From NCBI GenBank assembly GCA_038380435.1, contig JAWZYU010000027.1, forward strand, positions 1,237,156-1,301,155: 64,000 nucleotides of DNA, given 5' to 3'. Below the pieces are notes generated by a model. That model ran no database searches. It saw nothing but the letters and a program-made list of their open reading frames with translations, and was not told the origin of the DNA. This DNA comes from Ryuthela nishihirai. Lineage: Eukaryota > Arthropoda > Arachnida > Araneae > Heptathelidae. Shown one piece after another: positions 44,671 through 53,964 of this stretch (position 1 is the stretch's first letter; the number at the start of each line of letters is the position of its first letter). The position numbers were made by a program, and so were the translations under genes.

Positions 44671-44951
44671 TTTCGGTGAAAGCAGTGCAGAGGAGAAACA
44701 TAAGAAAAAAAGTGTGTGATTTAGACTCAGAGATGAAGAAAATATTAGAGTCTGGTGATGCTGACGATAAGTCTGAAAAATATCTGACTGCTTTGAAAAA
44801 TTATTTGTTATTCTCAAAACAGCTTGACACTCCACAGGAAGTAAAAGTCAACATTCCCAGAAATCATATAGCTGAAGAGCGCCCCCCAAAAGACATTGCT
44901 GTTCCCATCCGACGTAAGAAAAGAAAATTATCCGAGTGGACGGCGTATTGA
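44667..44951 (+). CDS. Small charged protein, 94 aa, last gene of the plus block
   Basis: It begins MISVKAVQRRNIRKKVCDLD and contains a helical stretch (SEMKKILESGDADDKSEKYL) followed by TALKNYLLF, then a basic C-terminus (IRRKKRKLSEW). Similar short proteins with a K-x-x-x-Y-x-x-x-L-x-x-Y core occur at this position in other Polintons, to my recollection. No function can be assigned. It is immediately followed by a tandem duplication with two polyadenylation signals. Confidence 0.55.
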   Translation: MISVKAVQRRNIRKKVCDLDSEMKKILESGDADDKSEKYLTALKNYLLFSKQLDTPQEVKVNIPRNHIAEERPPKDIAVPIRRKKRKLSEWTAY

Positions 44952-45142
44952 AAATATCTGTAAAAAACTTTCCAAGACTTGTGTGCTTGAAGACTTGTGT
45001 TAAAAAACCATGTATTAAAAATCTGTATCCAATAAAAGAGAAAATATCTGTAAAAAAAAAAAAAAAAAACTTTCCAAGACTTGTGTTCTTGAAGACTTGT
45101 GTTAAAAAACCATGTATTAAAAATCTGTATCCAATAAAAGAA
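44951..45142 (+). terminator. Duplicated 3' end with two AATAAA signals
   Basis: A unit of about 90 bp (AAAATATCTGTAAAAAACTT ... CCAATAAAAGA) is repeated head to tail, the second copy beginning at 45,041 with an A-run expanded to 17. Each copy ends in AATAAA, so the plus-strand block has twin polyadenylation signals. Confidence 0.7.
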
Positions 45143-45238
45143 AGTAAAACTGATAATTTGCCTTTTGCCATTTTTATGTCTCTTCCCATTCAATGTTTTC
45201 ACACTGATAGTTCATTTTGACATCCGGAAGTGATCTGC

Positions 45239-45454
45239 ATGACTGGGCGCGGTTGTACGAGTGCTGCTACACTCGGGAGTACAGCAGAGGACGTTAGTGT
45301 CGATGGGCGGGGAAATGAGAATGCTGCTGCAGCAGCGAGACTTGGAGGGGAGCAGCGCATTGTGCAGATCACTGATAAGACTTACGGAGCACCTGAAAAA
45401 CAAAGTTACCTCGTGCTTTCTCCCACCATAGTGTCTTCCAGTTCTGAGAAATAA
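45239..45454 (+). CDS. Possible small open frame, unclassified
   Basis: A 71-codon frame from ATG at 45,239 (MTGRGCTSAATLGSTAEDVS) is followed by an ATAAAG-type sequence. There is no motif, and an overlapping open frame exists on the other strand. It may not be a gene. Confidence 0.2.
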   Translation: MTGRGCTSAATLGSTAEDVSVDGRGNENAAAAARLGGEQRIVQITDKTYGAPEKQSYLVLSPTIVSSSSEK

Positions 45455-45679
45455 AGAGACGGATTTTTTGAAACCTTTTTTATTAAAAAATTTACATGAC
45501 AGATCCACTGTTGCTTTCACATGACATAACCACTGTTGGTTTCACATATCCAATGCTGGACAGTAACATATTGTAGGTTTCAAAAATACAAGCTTCAAAA
45601 ACTGCTGACGACGCCGAGTGCAAGGTCATTACGCGTGATAAATTAAGATCCATTAAGGATATTGAAATAAAAGGCGTAC

Positions 45680-45957
45680 AGTGAAATAATAAATAAAGGT
45701 GTAATAAATAAAGATGTAATAAATAAGTTGAAAACTGTACAATGTAATAAAGGTGTAATATGAAATAAATAAGTTGAAAACTGTACAATGAAATAAATAA
45801 AGGTGTAATATAAAATAAATAAAGGTGTAATATGAAATAAGTTGAAAACTGTACAATGAAATAAATAAAGGTGTAATATGAAATAAATAAGTTGAAAACT
45901 GTACAATGAAATAAATAAAGGTGTAATATGAAATAAATAAGTTGAAAACTGTACATT
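45680..45957. repeat. AATAAA-rich minisatellite between the convergent gene blocks
   Basis: Two alternating words, AAATAAATAAAGGTGTAATA and AAATAAGTTGAAAACTGTAC, are repeated about six times up to the last base before the polymerase stop codon at 45,957-45,959. It is dense in AATAAA on the plus strand. Confidence 0.85.
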
Positions 45958-48900
45958 TACTCATCCATGAGTTGGATAAGGGTATCCAGGCCCAGGTCAT
46001 TGTAACCATAAGGTACAGTGAGAGTTGAACCCGAGCTGAGATACCGCTTATCTAGGTTAGCCTTAAACCTTTTCACCATGGGCTTATTCGTAAGTGACCC
46101 ATCCACTTTATTACGAATTACATTGAAAGGGACTTCGAAGGTCTCACTGGTTGGGGAGTTCCCTAGCACCATGGATTTCAGTAGTTCAAAATTGTATGTG
46201 CACCGGTTTTTCTTCGTGAGTGATATGCCCTTGGCGCGAAGAATTTCATCCCCGTTGCTCAGCCGAAGGGCATAACTTTTGGCTCCGGCGCTGACATAGT
46301 CAGTGATGTGTACACCGGAGCCGTACTTTGAAGAAATTTCATCTACGAGACCTCCGAGAAAGGGATGTTGTGGTGGTGTGTAGGTGTCGCGAGGAGACGT
46401 TGTATAAATTACTGAATCCGTGTCCGAGTACATTGCACGACTATCTAATTTTGATAGAAGCTCGTACAGCTTTAGTCGGGCATGACTCGTCACCATTGCG
46501 GCGAGAATCAGGCTTCCACGGGTGTTCGCTGGAGTGGCAGACTCCGCCGGCTTGTGCGTGACAAGCACGGCCTGATCACTGATAACAGCGACGTCAGTGA
46601 TGACTAGCGATGCGTCCGTCAAGAGTTCCATGTACTTGACAGGACAACTCACAATGGTCGTCTGGGTTCGACTCATGTTCTGCGCATGCTTCCCCCATGA
46701 CGAATTAAGCGAGACCTTGGAAAGTGTACGCTTAAGGTTGTTTTTTTCAACTTCCGAGGGGAGGATCCGAACCCCCTCCGCCTGGAAGAAGGCCTCACAG
46801 AAGGCTTCCTTTTGCTCCTCGGTCTGCACGTCAGGGGGAAACCCGGAGTAGCGCTGCTTCAGCCCCAGAAAAGTATCTATGTACCCAGCATAGACACCTC
46901 CCTTTTTTGTTGCGGGATCATATTGCAGGATGGTGTTAAAATGCCACACGTCATGGAATTGAAGAAGTTTGTATCCAGCACGCATCGCAGCGTAAATTTC
47001 GAACGTTGGCCAAGATCCTGTCAATGCGCGCTGGTTCACGGTGTGCTGACAAGGGGGTGCCAGCTGACCATCTGCACAGCTCCTGCAAAGGGGGAAAAGC
47101 AGCTTCCCATTACACCTGTAGGGCAGTACAGGGATGAACAAATCGTCGGGGGCTAACAGTGTGGCGTGTGCAATGCCAAAATAGTGGTCGAGGTCCGTGG
47201 CGAAATCAGAGGTGATCCGAACCGGGTGACCTTTACCGAATGGAGCCTTCTTGCAAACATAAGGGTACAGGCTGTTGTAATCAACGTAGTTAAGGCTACA
47301 TCCTAGGCCCGCCGATGCAAAGATGGAAAACACCTCCACGCGCCCTCCATAGAGGTAGTCACGGGCCCCTATACGCCTGATAGGCTCGACGGATTTATAA
47401 ATTAATGCGACGGGTGAGTTGTTGCGCATTAACTCGTCGAATTCATGCTCCCACATAATTTTGCATGTGTACCCGTTCATCAGCACTTTCAAGGTCTCAA
47501 GACGATCCATGGTCCGGGTGTTTAGCAGATCAAATGGCTTTCTCGTGCGCTGATCTATTTTTTCAGGTTTGAAACATTTCAAACAGTGATGATAGTAACA
47601 ACCTAAAAACTCGTAATAACAACGGGTACTATGGCACACGCCGTCTAATTTGTACTGCCCTATCTTATACTCACCTCCGGGTGATCGCGCAGTTTGAATT
47701 ACGATATTGTCCTTGGAAGCCTCATACTCTAACCATGCGAGAGCTTTCAAGGACTGCCGGTCGTTACTCGCCGAATACCCTTGGGCGGGACACACACCGA
47801 GGGTATTCTTTTGCAGAAACTTCCCACGGAAAATTCGAAGACAAGCACCGGCAATAGTCAGGTCACGTGCAAATGGGTCTACGCCTGTGAGATTTAAAAA
47901 TTCCTCACGGAAAGCTTGGGCGCCTCGCCGCAACAACTCTGTATCTGCCTTGCAGTAATACAGAAGCTGCTGTTGAAAATCCCAGGGTTCAAGGCTTGCT
48001 GCGGCATACCACTCGTTGAATGCTGACAGAGTTTCAGGCTCCATGTCTTCCGGCTGGAAAAAAAGCCGATCAGGGATGGGTCCTGCATACTGTAGATTTT
48101 CCTCCTTCACGAATTTAAAGGGGAAAAAGCCTTTCACCGTCTCCAAGTTGAAGGTCTTCGTGAATGATCGAAGAGGAGCCTGAATAAAGGACAACGTGTC
48201 AATGAACCTTATTTTAAGGCCAGGTAAAAAGATACCTAAAATCTTGGATCCATCGAACACGAGATCCGGTTTTAAAAATTTTCTGTACAGGTAACTAATG
48301 ATGAACATGCCGTCAAAGCCTTTCAGATTATGTGCGAGGACTGTGGCGTCCTTGAATCTTTGAACTCCGGGACGTTCTTCGGCGAGAATCCAATCCATAA
48401 AGGCGTCCGTTTCCGGGAATGAAGCATAGACCCACTCGTCGTCCACTTGGTATGTGACCACACATAGTATCGGTTTTAGCAACCCGTCGGCACACTGCAC
48501 AGTCTCTACGTCAAAGTAGAGGTAAGTCTGACCGACAGGGTCAATTTTGCAGGGCTCGACGAATTTTAAGGTGTCAACCTTGCAAACGTGCTTTTTCAGG
48601 GGATTGTACATGTTGATGCACTTAACACAGCGATGTTGCGTCTGACATGCCTTCAGCAGGTGCGCCTGAAAGCATTCAGCCCCACGCAAATACACGCAAC
48701 ACACTGTGCAAAGCAACAACTCCCCTGCGTGAACCACATCGGTTGACAGGCACCTGTTACAGGTCCCTCTGCAAACGTGCCCGTTGTTAGACCCCTTTAA
48801 ACAAATGTGACAGAACTCCTTAACCCCGAAAAACCCTGATGGTTTAGTAATCACGTCGTAATGCCCTGCACTAAACAACAAATAAAGGTTGTCCCCACCT

Positions 48901-49728
48901 TCGGGACCAATGAAGATGGGAAGGAAGGCGTCGTCAGCAGAATACACAACAATCCTGAACTGTGTCAGGTGAGCTTGGAAGAGACGTATTTCCGGGAGTC
49001 CACATGGACCCTCGGGAATACCAGCATCCAGGTGAAGTTGACGAGCTTCTTGGTGTTGTAAAGGGTAGCGGTAGTTGCTGATCTGGACGTACGTGTTCGG
49101 CAAGCCTTTATTTTTTAAGCAAAGCTCTCGTGCGACGACGAGAGCTCTTGCTAGACAGATGTTGTCGCGATTAATGATGCTTCGGATGCTACCCTTCCTG
49201 CGGGCGAAAGACTGGACATCCACGAGGCTGCGTTTTTCGGGTCCTGCACGTCTGCCAATACCTCCACCGCTGCCGACCCTATCCAGGTCAGCACAGACAA
49301 AGTCAAACTCCAGCTCGCTCCCGGGACCGAGAGACTCATTTGACTGCACTACTTTGTCGAGTGCAGCCATGAATCTCTCCCCCGTCAGGGCATTACGCCG
49401 AATAAGAGCCAAGTTGACGGGGTTTTTCAAATCCCGGGAGCGTAAACACAGCCGAACATGGCTATACTCCCCTGTGGGGACGACTTCAGCCAGCATTTTC
49501 TCGTGCAGGTCGTGTAGGACTGGAAGGAAATTATAAGGTTCCACATTCTCCATACCTCCAAGTCGCACACTCGTGGAGATGAATTCTGTCTTGAATTTTT
49601 TCGAGTTGTACCGCCGAGTGTGCGACACTGTGAAGTGGGGAGACTCTGTAGAGCTGACAGGAACGTTGGAGAATCCACTGACAGGAACGTTGGAGAATCC
49701 ACTGACAGGAACGTTGGAGAATGCGGAC
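45957..49728 (-). CDS. PolB: Protein-primed DNA polymerase B, main (fourth) exon
   Basis: This exon holds the replicase core. The frame opens at an acceptor (TTATCTTTCTAG, exon from 49,728) and has no ATG before 49,553, so either splicing from upstream exons or a start there is needed. In order are S-N-V-P-V-S-G-F repeats, then an OTU-like region (NRDNICLARAL to LYLLFSAGHYDVI), a Cys/His cluster (EFCHICLKGS, TCNRCL, CTVCC, HRCVKC), and the 3'-5' exonuclease (YLYFDVETV, LAHNLKGFDG, YYCKADTELL). Polymerase motifs follow: YLYGGR, motif A DYNSLYPYV, motif B LNSSWGKHAQN, motif C YSDTDSVIY and the late VTHK/AKSYAL region. All catalytic aspartates are present. The frame is intact for over 1,250 codons. 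With exons 1-3 the product would be 1,483 aa. Confidence 0.95.
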
Positions 49729-52390
49729 CTAGAAAGATAATTTGTTTTTCAGAATATGTAGTACTTTACAAGTTTTTATCTTAGAACAGAAAATGAAAAA
49801 CCAATATGCTTCAGTTTGCTAACTTGATCAAAAAATCTAACTAAAGTTTGAAAATTATCATTTAGAATAAAAATGACAGGGTAGAAACAAATACATTGAA
49901 CTGAACAGTGTAATAAAAGCACACTTGACTAGCTTGATCAAAAAATCTAATATTTAACTAAAGTTTGAAAATTATCGTTTAGAATAAAAAAAGTAAAATG
50001 ACTTTACATGGTAGAGAAATTTATATTGAACTGAACAGTTGTAATAAAAGCACACTTTGCTAGCTTGATCAAAAAAAAAAAAATCTAACTAAAGTTTGAA
50101 AATTATCATTTAGAATGACTTTACTAGTTAGAAACAAATATAAAAATCTATATTGAACTGAACAGTTGTAAAAAAGCACACTTGACTAGCTTGATCAAAA
50201 AAAAAAAAATCTAACTAAAGTTTGAAAATTATCGTTTAGAATAAAATGACAGGGTAGAAACAAAAAAAAAAAAATCTATATTGAACTGAACAGTTGTAAA
50301 AAAGCACACTTGACTAGCTTGATCAAAAAAAAAAAAATCTAACTAAAGTTTGAAAATTATCATTTAGAATAAAATGACTTTACTAGTTAGAAAAACAGAT
50401 ACAAATATAAAACTCTATATTGAACGTTAGTATGTGGTACAGTTGAGCGCCTTAAGGGCAACATTAAATAAAATTACATTTACCTGGTAGCGGTGGAGGT
50501 ACCAGCGGCGATAGTGAATGGTGTCCTTATGTCGGGAACACGAACGCTCGAGGGTCCGGCACCAGCGGCGATAGTGAATGGTGTCCTTATGTCGGAGGAG
50601 ACGGGAACACGAATGCTGGAGGGTCCGGTACCAGCGGCGATAGTGAATGGTGTCCTTATGCCGGTGGAGACGGGAACACGAACGCTGGAGGGTCCGGTAC
50701 CAGCGGCGATAGTGAATGGTGTCCTTATGCCGGTGGAGACGGGAACACGAACGCTGGAGGGTCCGGTACCAGCGGTGATAGTGAATGGTGTCCTTATGTT
50801 GGAGGAGACGGGAACACGAACGCTGGAGGTTCCGGCACCAGTGGAAGGGATAGACCTGGATAGATAATTTAGTCTCAGAATATGCAGTACTTTACACGTT
50901 TTTATCTTAGAACAGAAAATGAAAAACCAATATGCTTCAGTTTGCTAACTTGATCAAAAACTAAGTAACTAAAGTTTGAAAATTATCATTTAGACTAAAA
51001 TGATTTTACTAGTTAGAAAAATCTATATTGAACCGAACAGTTGTAATAAAACCACACTTGACTAGCATGAGCAGAAAACTAACTAAAGTTTGAAAATTAT
51101 CATTTAGAATAAAAAAAAAAAAGTAAAATGGTTTTACAAGGGTAGAAAACAAATACATTGAACAGTTGTAATAAAAGCATAGTTTACTAGCTTGAGCAAA
51201 AAATCTAACTAAAGTTTGAAAATTATCATTTAGAATAAAAAAAAAAAAGTAAAAATGAACAGTTATGTAATAAAAGCACACTTTACTAGCTTGCGCAAAA
51301 ATCTAAGTAAATATTTAACTAAAGTTTGAAAATTATCGTTTAGAATAAAACGACTTTACTAGTTAGAAAAACAGAAACAAATATAAAACTCTGCATTGTA
51401 CGTTAGTATGTGATACAATAGAGCACCTTAAGGACAATATTAAATAAAATTATACATTTACTTCACACTTTGCTAGCTTGATCAAAAAAATCTAACTAAA
51501 GTTTGAAAATTATCGTTTAGAATAAAATGACAGGGTAAAAACAAATATAAAACTCTATATTGTACGTTAGTAAGTGATTCAATTGAGCGCCTAAGCGCCT
51601 TATATTAAATTAAATTTCATTTACCTAGTTGCATTTGAAGGTACGACGGGGACGTAGGGATTTCCCATACCCGCTGTGACAGTGGACTGACGACGCTTCT
51701 TGAGGGAAAGTTTCGATGTCCTTTGCCTTAATTCCCTGCCTCCCTGCTGGAGTATGCAGATACGTTTCGATGATGTAGAAAGCTCCGGTGTAGGAGGTCT
51801 TTTGGCTGTCGCCTCTAGAGTGCGCACTGCCGTGAGTAGCTCTTCGAAGCAGTCGGCATCAGTGGAAGGACCAGCATCAGACCTGGATAGATAATTTAGT
51901 CTCAGAATATGCAGTACTATACATGTTTTTTTTTTTTATCTTAGAACAGTTATGTTGTAATAAAAGCACACTTTACTAGCTTGATCAAAAAATCTAATAT
52001 TTAACTAAAGTTTGAAAAATTATCGTTTTAGAATAAAATGACATGGTAGAAACAAATAAAAAAATCTATATTGAACAGTTGTAATAAAAACACGCTTGAC
52101 TAGCTTGATCAAAAAAAAAAAAAACTAACTAAAGTTTGAAAATTATCGTTTAGAATAAAAAGAAAAAGTAAAATGACTTTACAGGGTAGAGAAATCTATA
52201 TTGAACTGAACAGTTGTAATAAAAGCACACTTTGCTAGCTTGATCAAAAAAAAAAAATCTAACTAAAGTTTGAAAATTATCATTTAGAATGACTTTACTA
52301 GTTAGAAACAAATATAAAAATCTATATTGTACGTTAGTAGGTGATTCAGTTGAGCAACTTAAGGACAATATTAAATAAAATTTCATTTAC
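49729..52390 (-). repeat. Three homologous introns of PolB with internal tandem repeats
   Basis: Intron 1 is 52,390-51,883, intron 2 is 51,624-50,856 and intron 3 is 50,483-49,729. All start GTAAATG followed by an AATTTTATTTAAT-like run, then CTCAAYTG and TACTAACGTWCAATATAGA. All end CATATTCTG, then AATTATCTATCCAG or a close variant. The middle of each is a run of units of about 110 bp containing AAAATTATCRTTTAGAATAA and TTTGCTAGCTTGATCAAAAA. They are clearly copies of one intron. Confidence 0.9.
50484..50855 (-). repeat. In-frame 69-bp coding repeat of PolB exon 3
   Basis: The plus-strand words GCGATAGTGAATGGTGTCCT and CACGAACGCTGGAGG recur four to five times with a 69-bp period (the copy nearest the donor is 12 bp shorter). 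All changes keep the minus-strand frame open. Confidence 0.9.
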
Positions 52391-52440
52391 CTGGTATCAG
52401 TTGAGGATCCAGCACAGGAAAATTCTCGCATAGTGGACAT
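50484..52440 (-). CDS. PolB: PolB upstream exons 1-3 (predicted), encoding an N-terminal Ser/Thr/Pro-rich extension
   Basis: Three minus-strand exons are predicted from splice signals: exon 1, 52,440-52,391 (ATG, MSTMREFSCAGSS...); exon 2, 51,882-51,625 (258 bp); exon 3, 50,855-50,484 (372 bp). Donors are all CAG or TAG followed by GTAAATG. Acceptors are CTATCCAG, CTATCCAG and CTTTCTAG. Every junction splits an AGG codon in the same phase, and exons 2 and 3 are exact multiples of three, so all joins stay in frame. Exon 2 has a basic stretch (LSLKKRRQSTV) and GNPYVPVVPSNAT. Exon 3 is about five repeats of 23 residues (TGIRTPFTIAAGTGP-SSVRVPVS). A TATA box lies 112 bp before the ATG. The reading could be confirmed only by transcripts. 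Confidence 0.75.
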
Positions 52441-52551
52441 CTCAGGTAGAGAAGAGGATCGACGAACTAGCAGGTAGAGAAGGAGAGCGAGCAGGGTTGA
52501 CAGGTCGCAAACTGACAGATGAACACAGTGACAGTCGCTGAGAAGTCGGTG

Positions 52552-52559
52552 TTTATATA
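52552..52559 (-). promoter_or_regulatory. TATA box of the polymerase gene
   Basis: TATATAAA on the minus strand lies about 112 bp before the predicted ATG at 52,440. CA-containing initiator-like words (TCACTG, TCAGTT) occur 25-45 bp downstream. Confidence 0.6.
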
Positions 52560-52593
52560 CACCCTCCCCCACTGGACTTTGACCGTTGTGCAA

Positions 52594-53210
52594 TGTGGAT
52601 TCTAGGAATCATCTATTTTTAAACCTTATCTGTGTCAAATGCAGACACAGTGAAGCGCTGGACATTTGACCTTTTGACCCTCCAGCTGATAAAGAATTGC
52701 ACCATATCGTGTGATGTGGCGAAAGTGCTGTTGCTACTCTCCTAATAAGCGATCTGAAGGATGCTACAGGAAACGTACGATTTCCGATACACTGATAACG
52801 GACTTGGAAAACTTTTAGCCTGTTGAACGTCTATTGCAAGCTAGATCTTATATACAAGTCCTACGAACAATTTAAACAAAATTTTATTAATTTTTCTGTG
52901 AAACAGTTACTGTGTCATTCTTCTAGTAAAATACGTGAACCTTGGATCCGATGAGGCTTTTTCCCGAAATTAACGTGGAGGTACGCTAGCGACGGAATGA
53001 TTTTTTTTTTTTTCCCCGATTAAACAGATTTATTACGAGCGCTGGATGATTTTAATAAAGGTAAGTGAGAGTTTTTATTTACTAGGGGATCGATTAACGG
53101 GTTGGAAAAAATAAATACCAGAGTTTTAATAAAAGGGAATCGTTTAGCAGTCCTGGCAAAATGAACACCAAAAGATTTTTAATAGAAGTAACTTTTAATA
53201 GAAAGGGTTT
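52594..53210. other. Polinton right subterminal region, no gene
   Basis: There are no open frames of note. It presumably holds upstream control sequence for the polymerase and leads into the repeats at 53,210. Confidence 0.5.
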
Positions 53211-53700
53211 TAATTAATAAGAATACAACTTTGAGAGTTGATTTTTACAATTGAGACTTGTGTCATCTTTTTCTGCGGAATTATTCTGAGACTTGTAATC
53301 CGAGGGAAGGAGGGGCCTTAAAATATAGGTCAATCAGGGGGGTCTTTTTGGAGGTGTTTTTACAATTGAGACTTGTATCATCCTTTTTTGTGCAATTATT
53401 CTGAGGCTTGCATCAGCCGTTCCGAGGGAAGGAGGGGGGTTTAAAATATAGGCAGGGTTTAAAATATAGGTCGACCAGGGGGTTTGCAAAATGGAGGTTT
53501 TAAAATAAAAGGTTAGTCTGAAATAAAGAAAAATCGAGACTATTCGAGAAGGAGGACTTAAAATATAGCTCAACCAGGGGGTTTGCAAAATCGAGGTTTT
53601 AAAATAAAAGGTGAGTCTGAAATAACGAAAAATCGAGACTATTCGAGAAGGAGGACTTAAAATTAGAGTTAAAAACTAGATAGCACAAGGGTTTAAAAGG
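53210..53700. repeat. Polinton right subterminal tandem repeats
   Basis: Words such as TTTTACAATTGAGACTTGT, TTTAAAATATAGG, CAACCAGGGGGTTTGCAAAA and GAGACTATTCGAGAAGGAGG each recur two or more times. The same words occur in inverse orientation at 61,080-61,740 outside this element. Confidence 0.8.
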
Positions 53701-53711
53701 GGGGAGGAATT

Positions 53712-53760
53712 TTTAATTATGAATTATTAATTATGAATTATTAATTATGAATTATTAATA
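53712..53760. repeat. Short 15-bp tandem repeat next to the right TIR
   Basis: TTAATTATGAATTA is repeated three times head to tail. It is purely AT and could be easily unwound. Confidence 0.8.
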
Positions 53761-53780
53761 CCACGACAGTTGCTACGCCA

Positions 53781-53964
53781 GGGTCAATTTCCGGTCGATT
53801 GCGACATAGGGGACAAAGTTCAGAAGGCAATGTGGCCCAGCACCGGTCAATTTCCGGTCGATTGCGACATAGGGGGTCCAAGGCAAGAAGGCAACGTGGA
53901 CGATTGCGACATAGGGGGGAAAGCACTGTGCAAAGGGGGATTCCCCGGGTGTGATGATACTACT
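53781..53964 (-). repeat. Polinton right terminal inverted repeat (184 bp)
   Basis: Inverse of the left TIR, with the same three internal repeats, ending GTGTGATGATACTACT at the junction with the duplicated GGAGCT. Confidence 0.95.

Larger units (their letters stand above)
37156..53964. mobile_element. Complete Polinton/Maverick (adintovirus-like) element
   Basis: The element is 16,809 bp, starts with AG and ends with CT, and carries 184-bp terminal inverted repeats and a 6-bp target duplication. It has every hallmark gene of virus-like Polintons: retroviral-type integrase, protein-primed DNA polymerase B, major and minor jelly-roll capsid proteins, adenain-like protease and FtsK/HerA-type packaging ATPase. 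A plus-strand block (37,467-44,951) converges on the minus-strand polymerase gene (52,440-45,957). All the hallmark frames are open, and the TIRs differ at only a handful of positions, which suggests a recent and possibly still complete copy. It landed inside a kinase exon. Confidence 0.97.

Noticed and set aside
45212..45520. Minus-strand 102-codon gene between the polymerase and plus-strand block
   Set aside because: No motif, and it overlaps an equally plausible plus-strand frame. It sits in a 3' intergenic spacer.
45492..46009. Minus-strand Tyr/Leu/Phe-rich repeat proteins after the PolB stop
   Set aside because: They are translations of the AATAAA minisatellite. The apparent proteins occur in three frames, as expected of a low-complexity repeat.
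50493..50867. Plus-strand open frame with repeated AAIVNGVLM units
   Set aside because: It is the antisense of the in-frame repeat exon of PolB. The minus-strand reading has matching splice phases and homologous introns, while the plus reading has no context.
49741..52390. Satellite DNA unrelated to genes
   Set aside because: The repeats lie strictly between matched splice sites and share ends with each other, so they are better explained as homologous introns.
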